Shown here: one piece after another, positions 1 through 11,324 of the stretch
How positions within the stretch are numbered: position 1 is the stretch's first letter
Layout of the letters: every line of letters starts with the position of its first letter
Source: Eutypa lata
Lineage: Eukaryota; Ascomycota; Sordariomycetes; Xylariales; Diatrypaceae
Length of the DNA stretch: 64,000 bases
Assembly (NCBI GenBank): GCA_022661535.1
Contig: JAKULF010000002.1
Coordinates: 744,001-808,000, forward strand
Direction of reading: 5' to 3'
Notes under the pieces: generated by a model
Seen by the model: only the letters and a program-made list of their open reading frames with translations
What the model was told of the DNA's origin: nothing
Databases searched by the model: none
Made by a program: the position numbers and the translations under genes

Positions 1-632
1 TTCATGTCCCCAACCACAAGAGGCATTGTCTTCCCATAATTCTACCGCTCTCCATATACCTGAAGTCCCATAACTAATTAAATGTTGTGGCAGAGCATAC
101 CATGGAGGGTTTTTTATTGTTTTTTTTTAAAGATGTTTCGGCAATGACATGTATATGGTGTTGACCATACAACCTGAGGAGAAAGGCGGTTAGTCCAAGA
201 CTAGAAGACCATCTTAGGCATACCTTTGACCAACTAATTCAAGGCAAGAATAGACACCTTGTGCCGCGGTAATCTTCTTAACATAAAACTGTATTTCGTC
301 GCAGTCATTAACTGTCTTTATATAAATACGGTCTACTATTGTGTGTATTTCTACAGAATAGGGGTAGACTTCGAGTTGTGATTAGATCCATTATTGTCAT
401 TCTTATCGTGGCCGTGCCTCAAGCCTGAGCTAATAAATTTTGCCGTACATCTCTCATTAGTTGGGTTCTTTCCGATCACGTGAAGCTCCCAACGTTTGCT
501 ATCTTGTCTTTAACTTGGAGAATAAAGGCAACCCCTTACTTAGAGTTTCAACTCAGTGTCGGCATTTAACAGCATCAGGCGCGGAACTTGGCCCAGGCAT
601 ATTAGATTACGTACACTAATAAAAGCCTACCC
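1..632. other. Left-edge non-coding stretch
   Basis: No coding sequence can be supported here. It is AT-rich DNA downstream of the minus-strand P450 gene. The diterpenoid cluster may continue to the left of the window. Confidence 0.5.
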
Positions 633-2611
633 TTAGGTAATCTTTCTCTTCCTCATCATCAGCCTCGCGCTTGGGTCGATGAACACGTTCTCATCTGCAG
701 TCAGTGTCTCTGGCATCGACTTGCCCTCGGGATACTTAAAGTCAAATTCGGTGATGAGCCGTGCCACGAGCATCTTGATCTCGGCCACGCCCAGAAACCG
801 TCCAGGGCACTTTAGAAGCAAAAAAAGTCAACTAATGTTCTGTAGGGTGGTGTTTCCACAGTGTACGAGAAGTGAGTGGGAACTGCAAGACCCCTAAAAG
901 ACCGGCATATGCAATGCAAATCTCTATAGACTGACTGATGATTCGAATAGGGAAGGCGTGCTATCACTTACTGCCTGGCTTCCGTAGCCAAATGTCAGAT
1001 TATTGTTCATATCGGTCAGGACCGCCTGGTTCTTGTCATATTCATTCTCAGATGAATGTCGTTTGCGGTAAGACCGCATAGGGTCGAAGTTTAACGGATC
1101 CGGTGTGACTTCCGGGTCCATTTGGTGTTCAGAGTTGGCGAATGCAATTCTGCACCCCTTAGGTATCTGTGTACCGTCTTTCAGAGTATAATCCTGCAAT
1201 GCCACTCGTTGTGGGCTCACTACCCCTGTCAGCATAAAGGTCATCCATCCAGAATATAGGACTAAATATACTAACGTAGAATGGGGGGATGCACTCTGAA
1301 GCACTCCAGCAAGAACGAGTCCATCCGTTCCAGCCGCGGGTGCCACAGCCTGATATCGACTTCAGAACCATTTCCTACTTGCTTGCTGACTTCGTCGATT
1401 TCCTCCCTTAGCACGGGGAACCACTCCGGGTGTGCACAAAGTTCGAAGAGGAAGTTCGCCGTATTCGTGGACGTGGTATGAATACTCGCGAGCGTCATGG
1501 CGAGTTGTCGGTTGGCCATCTCGGGAACCGATGTCTCCTCTGGATTGCCATTTTCCAGCATCCAGTCCACGAGTGTGTCTTCTTCCTCGACTGGTTTGCC
1601 CATTTCTTTCATTCGCACAGCATTGGAATGCCTCGCTATCTTGGCGCCCACCACCTGCTTGGCCTTTTCGCGGTACCCCCTAAGTTTATATCGAGCGGGG
1701 AGGAACAGAGCAACGATAAAACGCATCCACGTGGGAAACATCCTCAGCACAAAGGCAGTTTTAAATACATCCATAGTGAAGTCAAGTGATACCCTAAGCC
1801 ATTCTGGATCGCGACATGCCGGTTGTCCTAAGAAAATCTTTGCTGACATGCGTGCGACGAGCATACGTACAATCTCTTGGATGTCAGTCTCCATCCAGTC
1901 TGAGTATGGTCAGTTTGAATTATCCCATAATGGTATATACCTATCCACTCACCATCTGACTGAGGCACGTCGATTTTCCATCCATAATCTACTTCCTGAG
2001 CGGCATAGCCTAGATATTTAGACAGTTGTGGTGCTAGTTTTCGCTTCAGTACGACAGCATGGAGGTCTGATCTGTTCAGAAAATGGAGATGTGTCCATTC
2101 ATAAAGCATATTCTAGTGATGATTATCAGCTTCTATGATGCTCTATGGGATTTATGCTGATGAAGGTGGGGTATACTTGGGTCGTAGCGATTTTGCTGCT
2201 CAGGATTGACGGCGATACCAAACGTAACTCATAGAGGTACTTCATCGGAAGAATGTTGTAATCCGTATCGAACCGACGGACTATGAATGGTACATCCTTG
2301 AACTGTAATATTTTTAGAAATAGAGACGTAACGAAGTTGGTATCAGATATCTCTTAACGCACCTTTTGGTATCCGCTTGCCACTATACCTTTCGCCCCTG
2401 TCACGAATCTCGACTGTAGTAGTATTGTAGGCTCTAGAATGGAGGTATAGCCATGAACTGGAACGTTAGATATGTTCTTATGCCGCTTTCTGGCTAGAGT
2501 GGTGATGATTAAGGTTAAAACCACTACTATGCCAGCCGTCGTATTGGGGCTGGCAGAGCGTGCGACCCCAACGAGCTGAGCCCATTGAGCTTCGATACTC
2601 TGGAACAGCAT
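633..2611 (-). CDS. Cytochrome P450 monooxygenase of the diterpenoid cluster
   Basis: Probable membrane-bound haem monooxygenase that oxidises the product of the neighbouring diterpene cyclase. Six exons read on the minus strand: 2611-2363, 2302-2177, 2112-1953, 1899-1276, 1225-972 and 809-633. They sum to 1590 nt (529 aa), the usual length of a fungal P450. Visible landmarks are an N-terminal membrane anchor at about residues 24-40, an I-helix with IHTTS around residue 320, the K-helix ExxR motif at E377-R380 followed by HPP, and the haem loop FGYGSQACPG with the cysteine ligand at C472. The haem loop is split by the last intron, exactly before the cysteine codon. The ATG at 2611 was chosen because it directly precedes the anchor. 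The overall look recalls fungal P450s of gibberellin-type clusters (ent-kaurene oxidase like), but substrate and position of oxidation are inference. Confidence 0.93.
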
Positions 2612-3511
2612 CCTGATCACGAGTCCTAGGCGTCAATACAATTGATTATGAGTCCAAAACACGCAGTACTAGGGTTAGCCATTAGGATACCGCGTTGACA
2701 ACTTAGTCTAGTGTTTATACAACAGCTACATCCCGATCATCCAAACGGTGACCCCAGTATTGCATGGCATGCTCTCATCCAATTAACGTCATTGGGTTAC
2801 GCGAAGAGGTAAAATGATTCCAACTAGCTCTCGTTAGCTCATATTACGATGATTACGAAGAATTTCTGCGCATTACTACGCTAGATTCGGTATTGGACAG
2901 CCGATTACCCTTGATATCGTTTGAGGTGTTGGTGGCTCATGCAGGCCGCGTCAGGCAGGCATGTCAGCTCTCGGCAGAGTAAGCCCGGAACCTGCGATAG
3001 GACTATCGGTCTTCTGAAATGGGAAGTCCGATGCGGTGAAACCCAAGGCGCTTACAACCGTCTCAATATCTCGGCCTTCTAGAATCAGGCACATCCCGAG
3101 TCGAATGCAAGATAATTTGGATGCTTTAACACCACCTGATTATTGGACGGGAGCTCGCTCGCTGGTCGTACAATCCTGCAGCTAACTTTCTAGGAAATGA
3201 CGATCAAAACGGAGAAGAAAAGAAATAATAATAAATCACAAACTAGAGTGGACATAGCCTTAGATAGGTTATATCCATATCTACTGTGAATGTATAGATC
3301 AACCAAAAGGCGACTTGCCAGAGTTCTACTGATATTCACCACTACGTAGTGTTATGCCATAATACAGGGGTAGTTCAACTTACTTTTCATTTCCGTATAA
3401 TTCAATATTTGTACATCAGATCCTAAATATAGCGTGTTCGTGATGAACCATTGGCTTAACTGGATGCGTACTGTAGAAAAGAAAAGAATTTCCCAGCCTG
3501 GTCACCCATTT
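2612..3511. other. Intergenic region upstream of the P450
   Basis: 900 bases without a convincing coding sequence. It contains the presumed P450 promoter and the 3' flank of the NTF2-like gene. The GACCGGG 7-mer found in the other cluster promoters was not seen here. Confidence 0.5.
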
Positions 3512-3976
3512 TCAGTGCGCGCCTGCCTGGCTTAACATCTGCTCCAGCATCTTGGTACTTTCATAAGTATCCACGAACTCCATGATCCGCGACACCTTGC
3601 TCCCATCTTCCGTGAAGTCCAGGTCCCAAATTACCTCTACCTTTCTCTGGGACTTGTCGGGCGTGGTGATGGTTTGCTCTGTCCAGATTGTAGCCCTACG
3701 CTCCGTCGAATCGATTACCGTCCTGGTGACCTTCTGAGACACCTCATGCATGGTCTGGAGCTCCATCTTCATCTGGGCCTCGTAGTCGGCATTCGTGATA
3801 TGAGTCTTGAAGAACTGCGGGTACCTTTCAGTGAACGAGAGTGGCCGGTACATTCGAACGCAATCCTCTGCGAGAATCGCTGAAAATAGCGAAGTATCCT
3901 TGTTCTTCACCCCGAGTGTATTGTTCTCCACGAATGCATCGGCTGTTTTCTGAAGAACGGCTCGAAAGTTGTCCAT
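3512..3976 (-). CDS. NTF2-like / SnoaL-fold small protein
   Basis: Single-exon protein of 154 aa with an ATG at 3976. Its size and pattern fit the NTF2-like/SnoaL fold: an N-terminal helix, an acidic region near DCVRMYRP, then alternating strands including TIWTEQTI, KVEVIWDLDF and SRIMEFVDTY. No signal peptide or membrane segment is visible, so it is probably cytosolic. In fungal terpenoid and meroterpenoid clusters, proteins of this fold and size (Trt14, AusH, PrhC) act as isomerases or cyclases. Its place between the P450 and the diterpene cyclase suggests a tailoring or rearrangement role here, but this is inference; other NTF2-like proteins have no known catalytic activity. It lies on the same strand as the P450, about 900 bases upstream of it. 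Confidence 0.75.
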   Translation of the reverse strand: MDNFRAVLQKTADAFVENNTLGVKNKDTSLFSAILAEDCVRMYRPLSFTERYPQFFKTHITNADYEAQMKMELQTMHEVSQKVTRTVIDSTERRATIWTEQTITTPDKSQRKVEVIWDLDFTEDGSKVSRIMEFVDTYESTKMLEQMLSQAGAH

Positions 3977-4570
3977 AGTGGATTGTTGTTGCTATCTGTG
4001 TGTCTATTGACCGGCGTTGGGACTCAATTTAGCTATTGAGAAGGTGGGCACTATGGAAGGGGAAGCTAACTTTGGATATTCGTGTTAAACCTTGGTAGCT
4101 AGCGTTCTGAGAAATTAAACGTGAAGAGCCTAAGATGCGGTGAATTTATTCGTACAGGTAGTGGAGGTGTCGAGGAAGTTCAAATAAAGACTTGGAGAGG
4201 TCAAGTAGGGACCGGGGAGGGATCCGCTTGATTTAAGTACCTTCGTCATGTTGCACAAGCCTTGGGTTACTTCAATGCCCCCCCTCCTTACTTCATTCCG
4301 CAGAATCGGACATTAAGATCTGGAAACCCGACTACTACAATGGTCTGTGGCCCCCTTGCATGCAACGTAAAAGATCACGCCTACGAGGACTATGACTTGA
4401 TGGACTGTTTTACCTAATCTATACCAAAGTTATAACATAGACAACAGCGAGATGCGACGTAAGTATGGCTCTTGAACTCATAGGCTCGTATATTTACATA
4501 TCTATATGCGTTACAGGAAGTTATACAGTGATTTATTCCATCTGCCAGAGATAGCTACTTGTAAAACTAC
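3977..4570. other. Intergenic region upstream of the NTF2-like gene
   Basis: About 590 bases without a supported gene. It includes the candidate 7-mer GACCGGG at 4210-4216, roughly 235 bases upstream of the NTF2-like start codon. Confidence 0.45.
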
Positions 4571-5825
4571 TTAGTAAGTATCCATTCTGATGTAGCTGTC
4601 CGTCTGACTTCTATTGATGTGTTCGTTACTACCTTCCCATGCGGAACTGCGTAGATTCTCACTGGTCTTAGTAGAAGTTCCACGACGATACCCATACCCA
4701 GTCGCTTGGGTTTTCGGCCCAGTTGACTTTGTAATATAACGACTCCAGAAAGACTTGATTGCGGGTGCACAGCCTATAATCAGGGCCACTACACCTTCAA
4801 AGGTACTACATCTCATTGTCAGCCGCCCTGTTATAACAATAAAAACAATAGCCGTGACTAGGCGCAACTTACAAGCAGAATATCGGAACGACCAGTTGCG
4901 TACCATCTCCAGATAAGGCTTGCCACTTGAAATATAGGGCAATCACAGAAGCAAAGATGCCCCTAAGAACGACAATTTAGTATGTATATGGCGTCTGCAG
5001 GAGCTCACCAAGAACTTACAATATGCCCGAGAAGAACGTCAGACCCAAAGCAATCTTTTTGGACGTTTCTAGCTTCAGACGAAGAATGATAGGAATAGGG
5101 AGAGTGAATATAATCATATCGACGACTACGGAGACGAAGCCGGAGATAACTCCGGTGAGCGTGTTGGAAGCGGCGCAGTCCTGATATGCAGGAAAGGTGG
5201 CGTTGTTGGGATCAACCGGACACTTGACCAAGGTGAAGATGAGTCCAGCGATATATACTAAAGCAGCGACTACCAGCGTCGCCCACGAGATATAACGCAG
5301 CCACTTATGGATACCAAAAAGTCTGAGGTAAACGAAGATAATCGGTGCCTTCGAGAGCCACAATGTGCCTTGGACTAAGATGATGATAACGACGGATATC
5401 TACAGAGAGGAAACAGTCAGTACCGACTACGTTTATCTAAGGAAGTATATTCAAGACTTGCCTTCTGTAAATACACCAAATCGAGCGATTCAACAGGCTG
5501 CATAAATGCTGTACCGATGTTAGATTGGTCCACGAACATACGGAGTTGAGCGGGCTGGGTTTCATTACTTCTCGTGATAATATCATTGACTGCGTATGTC
5601 GCGATCAAGAAACACAAGCCAGCGACGGAGAGGTCTTGAAATGCATTAGCCAGATGCCATACACAGAGGGCGGGGAGACAACGCACAGTCGTCGACGCCG
5701 AGCTTATGGTGCGCTGTGTGATAATTCATAAAGCACCGAGTGCCGACGAAGGCGCTCGCAATGACGATCAACGGGATGCCGACGCCTTCGTACGTGGCTA
5801 ACGTAATGGTGCCCGTGTCCGCCAT
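4571..5825 (-). CDS. PTH11-type rhodopsin-domain membrane protein
   Basis: Integral membrane protein of the large fungal rhodopsin-like (PTH11-related) family, about 338 aa. Exons on the minus strand: 5825-5687, 5634-5462, 5399-5020, 4962-4873 and 4805-4571 (1017 nt). The family signature GVDDYLSVAGLC is restored by the first splice and is followed by several hydrophobic helices, a helix starting near ISVVIIILV, a cysteine-containing loop (VKCPVD, YQDCAAS), then LPIPIILRLKL and FFSGILGIFASVIALY. The second intron (5461-5400) starts with GCAAGT, so it is a GC-AG intron. The last acceptor (TAG at about 4807) is the least certain junction. Members of the family are candidate receptors; several secondary-metabolite clusters contain one without a known function. 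Membership of the diterpenoid cluster is inferred from position only. Confidence 0.82.
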
Positions 5826-7067
5826 GATGAGGAGAGAGGATTAAACCCAGATTGTACAGGTCTAACAAGTACTGATTGCCTGTTGGCTACGTACATAAAA
5901 AAGAAGAAGAAGAAAATGCACGGGACTAATATGTAGGGATGTGGCGGTTTACCGGTCACACACGCAGAGAACGGGCATGGAAAATGATAAAGAACAAAAA
6001 AAGAAAAGGCACGACTACCTCATGCCAAGGAATTTAATGCATGAGTGCTCCGGGACACCACCCACCTCTTTCAAGAGTTGGAGACGGAATAGGGCTTCCT
6101 GCCGACGCCGTTTAGCAAGGTCGCATTGGAAGGAATCGCAGGTACCCATCAGCCCAGCTCCAGGTCGGTCCATACAAGAATGTTGTGTGGTTACAGTAAC
6201 ATGATTTCCTGATTTCCTGATTTTCTGGGTTCGCCAATCTGGCAATGTAACCGTATTACTTGACAAGTTAGTTATCAAGGTGCGAAAAGGGTCTGCTTCA
6301 TAATTCTTGGGTGCGGCACAGCCTCGAAATGTCAAACGAGTCTCGATCACATCAGCACCGTTACGTTGATGTAATTGCATGATGCAATGCAACATCGGGG
6401 GGGATTCTATCCCATATATAATCCAGCACCGGCTTGGCACTTATTGCTGACTGCATCGGTCACTCTGGGAATAGAAGTCCGAAGTCCAATGGAATTTCGT
6501 CTTATCCAGACACCCTTTCTAACAGCTGATATAAGCGAAGCATTGTGATAATATGCACATACGAGACATTCCCCCAACTACACCTCGCTGTGGCCCGCAT
6601 TGGCCCGGTCTTTAACTCGGGGAGTCTGGCCCCCACCCCATCCGGGCAGACCCGGATCCTGCCGGTGAAGCAAGATTCCAAAGAGTTATGTTATCCATTT
6701 GGAAAACCACCCTCTGATCATAAGACCTAACACTAACTGAGAATAGTCGCGTTACCTACGAGGCGAAGAAATCTTACTCGGGGTTGTGTAGAAGCACTTC
6801 CGCATACGTGTTTAAGGAGTACGGCATCCTTCCCATTCAAGAAGTCCGGCTCTGTTATTGGCGATATCCCGGACAAGAATGAGCATTGTGCCTCGCGGAG
6901 CAACAAGCATGGTCGAGCAAGAACAGAATAAGCGTGTAGTTCTTACGGGTGCTGCTGCTGATGTATTGTTTAATTTAAGTTCGACAGATCTCATTACTTT
7001 ATAGCTTGCTGTAGATGAATAAATTCTGGCAAATGATGTTTCTTTCCACTGAATAAAGCACTACGTT
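5826..7067. other. Divergent promoter region between PTH11-like gene and diterpene cyclase
   Basis: 1.24 kb between two divergent genes. No convincing coding sequence: the open stretch at 6015-6440 on the minus strand has no ATG and no recognisable motif. Regulatory candidates are GACCGGG on the minus strand at 6604-6610 and the perfect inverted repeat at 6640-6657. Confidence 0.5.
6640..6657. promoter_or_regulatory. Perfect inverted repeat with CGG-N6-CCG core
   Basis: ATCCGGG and CCCGGAT flank a four-base spacer (CAGA), giving an 18-bp perfect dyad. Inside it is CGG-N6-CCG, the geometry bound by many dimeric Zn2Cys6 regulators (for example the Ppr1 class). It lies about 410 bases upstream of the diterpene cyclase ATG, and a Zn2Cys6 gene sits in the same cluster. 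Binding by that protein is an inference. Confidence 0.5.
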
Positions 7068-10000
7068 ATGGCACCATACCTGTCAACATCGCCTTGCAGT
7101 AATGGCAGTAGGTCTGGTAGTGTAATGACCTCAGACCTAAATGCCATAGCGACATCATTGATACAGGATGCGGTAGACAAGTGCGATCCAACCTATGGGT
7201 TTGGATCTATGAGCTGTTCGGTCTACGACACGGCCTGGGTGTCTTTGGTGACAAAAATAATCAACGACGAAAGGCAATGGCTCTTCCTAGAGTCCTTCTA
7301 CTACCTTCTCGACAACCAGTCGCCAGATGGAAGTTGGGGGGTGACAACGTCACAAATTGATGGGATCCTGAGCACTGCTGCATCGCTGTTGTCTCTTCTA
7401 CGGCATGAGGCGCAACCACTGCAACTCGAAAACATCGACGCAATAGATTTTAGATCTCGCATCACAAAAGCTATTGATTCCCTGGGCTCCCAACTTAGGT
7501 CATGGTCGGTTGCATCTACAATCCACGTGGGATTCGAGGTCATAGTTCCGGCTATCCTTAACCTCATCGCGAAGGAGGACCCATCGATCCGATTCCAATT
7601 CGATGGATTTGATGAGCTGAGGAATATCAACGCAGAAAAGCTGTCGAAATTCCAGCCCGAGTATCTCTATAGTAACGTGCAGTCGACCGCTCTCCATTCT
7701 CTTGAAGCATTCATAGGCGAGGTAGACTTTGACAGGATTGCTCACCATATAACGTCTGGATCAATGATGGGGTCTCCTTCATCAACAGCGGCGTATCTCA
7801 TGAACGTATCCCATTGGGACGACGGGGCAGAGGCGTACCTTAGGCATGTCATTAGGCATGCTGCCGGTGGAGGGGGCGGTGGCGTCCCTAGTGCCTATCC
7901 TTCTACTTATTTCGAGTACAGCTGGGTAGGTTCTTGACGTTGTCATCCAGTCATGTCAATATCTGATCAGACTTTTAGGTTCTCTCCACACTGCTTACGT
8001 CGGGTTTTACATCTGTAGACCTCGAGAGTCCCGGGCTGCACAAGATGGCAGGACTTCTTGCTCAAGCTCTCGAGGATGAGGGGGGGACTATTGGCTTTGG
8101 TATGTCGGATACACATCAACATTTCGAGAACCCGAAATTGACCTAAAATTTTCAGCCCCCCATTTTGTACCCGACGTAGATGATACGGCAAAGGCCATTG
8201 TGAGCCTAAGGATGCTCGGGAAACCTGCCAGCCCCGCGAAAATGATTGAACAATTCGAGGTGTCAGATCACTTCAAGACATACCGATCAGAGCGGGACCC
8301 CAGCTTCAGCGCCAATTGCAATGCGCTATTGGCACTGCTGCACCAAGACGTGCCGGAGGACTATTCACCGCAGATTTCCAAAATTATTGGATTCCTCTGT
8401 GATACCTGGTGGACGGCAATCAATAAAATCAGGGACAAATGGGTATGCAGTAACGAATCTTAACGATTTTCACACGCTAATATTCTCACAGAATACATCC
8501 CATTTATATACAACGCTTCTGTTGGTACAGGCGATCATGAAATACGTGGGTTTGGTCGAAAAGGGTCGCCTCCCAGCATTGGATGACGAGATCATCCGTT
8601 CCAGGGTTGCCGTTTGCCTGTATCAAGCATGCTATAGGACCCTTTTGGGTCAAGATGGCAATGGGTCTTGGAACAACTCAGTCGAAGAGACTGCGTATGG
8701 AATCCTCATACTTTGTCAAGCACGGCATTTGGATCTTTTCCGGGATTTTGACGGGCAACTGGACTCATCCATCGATAGCGCTGTTGCCTTCATTGAGTCT
8801 TCGACAGAACATCATCCACAATACCTATGGATTGAAAAGGTCAGCTATACCTCTCCCGTCTTGGCCAAGACCTACCGATTAGCCGCACTCAAGGCCTCAT
8901 CGACGATTAGACTGGATACCCGTGTGGGTTCGAGTCTACGAGGAGATACGTCTGTCATCCCCAAACTGGCCAAGTTGTGGCTTCAGACCCCGCTTTTCTC
9001 CTCAATTCCGGAATGGCAGCTTCGTGCATCTATGGTCGAGGGGACGTTGTTCAGACCTATAGTCCGAGCACAAAGGCTGAGTATATTCACGAGGAAGGGT
9101 GTGGAAGTAGATAACTATTTCGATGTCATCCCGCTAGCCTGGCCAACGTGCAATAATCGCACTCCTATCTTCGCGCCACCTTGCTTCTTATTCGAAGGGA
9201 TGATGGCGGCACTCCTGAACTACCAAGTCGATGAGTTCATGGAAGCTGTGGCGGGCGTCAATTATGAAGGGAACATTCCAGAGCTTCGTCGACTTATCGA
9301 CGACGTAATTACCTCTATCAGCGAGGATAGTTGTGTCGGTAATGGGTATGAGTCTTCGTGTCATGAATCCACGAAGACCGTGACTAACGGTACTAACAGT
9401 ACTAACGGGATAACCAAGAATGGCAATGGCCACCATTACGCCATTGAAGGGTCTAAAAAACAAGAGGTATTGGTACCTTTAGAAAAGTTTGTCACCCATG
9501 CCCTGAAACACCCGTCAATTCTATCGGCCAGCTCTTGGGATCGGAAGAATGTCACATGCGAGCTCCGGATTTATCTTCAAACACACGTCACGCAAAGCGA
9601 GGACAACGTGCGGTTGAAACAAAACAACTTCACTGATGGTGTGATGAGGGAGCACTTCTTTCGATGGGTCCGCACCACCTCAGCCGACCATACCTCCGCC
9701 ACCTATACTTTCAACTTCATAAGCTGCCTGCTGAGCTCGTGGATTGAGAAAGGAGGAGACTGTTTCCCCTCCACCCAGGAGAAGTACTACGCGGCGGCGG
9801 CGTGCCAGCACCTGGCGTCTATGTGCCGTATGTACAACGACCATGGTTCCACACTACGGGATCGTGATGAGCGCAACGTGAACTCGATCGACTTTCCCGA
9901 GTTCGAGCTCGACACCACCGTACCAATAGGCAAAGCCCTTGCCATGAAGAAAGACAACCTGTTCGAGGTGGCTCAGTATGAGCGAAGCTGCCTAGAAGAG

Positions 10001-10174
10001 GCATTGAGGCGGCTTGGGAGATATGCGGAAAAGACGAATTCAACAGAAGCGCAAGCAAGAAAGCGCCGGCAGATGGATATGTGGACACTGTTGTATAATG
10101 TGACAGATCTCTTTGGTCAGATCTATGTATTGCGTGATATTGGAAGTAGGTTAAACGCCGAATCAGCAGCTTAG
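7068..10174 (+). CDS. Bifunctional diterpene cyclase (CPS/KS type)
   Basis: Two-active-site terpene cyclase that should protonate GGPP to a copalyl diphosphate and then ionise that to a polycyclic diterpene (ent-kaurene, aphidicolane or phyllocladane types are known in the family). Exons 7068-7925, 7979-8099, 8156-8442 and 8492-10174 give 2949 nt, 982 aa, close to the usual 940-980 aa. Landmarks: SVYDTAW near residue 46; the class II acid motif D333-V-D-D336, formed across a splice; a class I metal site D669-E-F-M-E673; and the second metal motif starting N871-D872 (NDHGS), followed by the conserved NSIDFPEF. No transit peptide is visible. The class I motif is DExxE rather than DDxxD, a variant I recall from fungal bifunctional cyclases. 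The insert at about residues 710-740 is Asn/Thr/Gly-rich low complexity. Both sites look intact, so activity is likely; product stereochemistry cannot be read from the sequence. Confidence 0.95.
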
Positions 10175-11324
10175 GCAAATAATCCTCCGTACAGTTAATA
10201 AAGTGCCATTTTCATACAGGCGAGGGTATTCCTAGAACGAAGTGAAAAAAATGAATATAATCCCTATTAACATGAAATGCCAGGGGTCGTAAAGTGGGCG
10301 TCGTCATGCACAGTTCTTTGGTCATATTCTTAATGATGTAAGAGATAAGCTTGTCAGCGTAGTAAGCTGAAGATGTAGCGCTTGCGTCTTGACCAATGGT
10401 TGTCGAAGCCGGGTTGTCTGGCACGCTACCTAAGGTTGTGTTACCGCCCCCAAGACAACCCGATGTTACCGCCCCAAAGACGAACTGAACAGACACTATC
10501 TTGTACGTGATATTCGCTCATAAACGACGTACGCATTGCACTGCCACCTTTCTCGCAACCAACAATATCTTGACCATCACTTGACAGTTTATACGCATCC
10601 GACATCATAGTTACCTTCGATTATTATGCAGTTGGGCGACAGAAAGATTGACGAATTCAAGACCGTCCGTATAGGTAAGGCCCGCCGCCGTTTTGTGTGT
10701 GTCACCCACCTGCCATGGTTACGACCGTAGCAGCGTAGCACAAAAGGATCTATCTGATCCCGAGCTGACTGCATGCATGCATGCTGGGCACTTTCACCCA
10801 TGGGTATACATATGCCGGTCGGTCAAAGGCCAGACCGGGGTGTCTCAGCCTTGCCATAGGTAGACACAAAGGACAACACTTGATAGTCGTCGGATAACAC
10901 CTCCCTTTTCGACCTACCTACGGTGTATCGGTCGACACGGGCCATTTTCTGGGGGATCTGTATACTAAGCCGTTTAAAGCGAAAGATATCTTATCAAGCT
11001 ATCTTGAAATTGAAATAACGTTGCGAAATATCCAAAATGGGTTGTTAGACAGGCCCCCAATGAAAAAGGCCCCTGTCAACCCACACACTGTAGTCCGGAA
11101 ATAGGCGATACCAGTATTTATATATTATAACACTGGTAAATGCTACACCACTGAAATCCCTTCATACATAGACGATCATTAGTGGTGCCGGTGCTTGTTG
11201 TCTTCGATGTTTTTCTTCTCTTATTGGACATATTAATCGTACCTGCAGCTGTCGGGCGGCCCCCACCACCCATCCATTGTCACCCATCTATTGTCGTTGA
11301 TGACTACACTACGATACTACTAAT
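10175..11324. other. Intergenic region between cyclase and regulator genes
   Basis: 1.15 kb without a supported gene. The 94-codon open frame at 10212-10496 on the minus strand starts at GTG and shows no family motif. The region holds a GCATGCATGCATGC microsatellite near 10771, GACCGGG at 10833-10839, and three CGG triplets in tandem at 10921-10940 (spacings of 5 and 6 bases), all upstream of the regulator start. Confidence 0.45.

Noticed and set aside
6015..6440. 141-codon minus-strand open frame between PTH11-like gene and cyclase
   Set aside because: No ATG at its start, no motif, and it overlaps the promoter elements of the cyclase.
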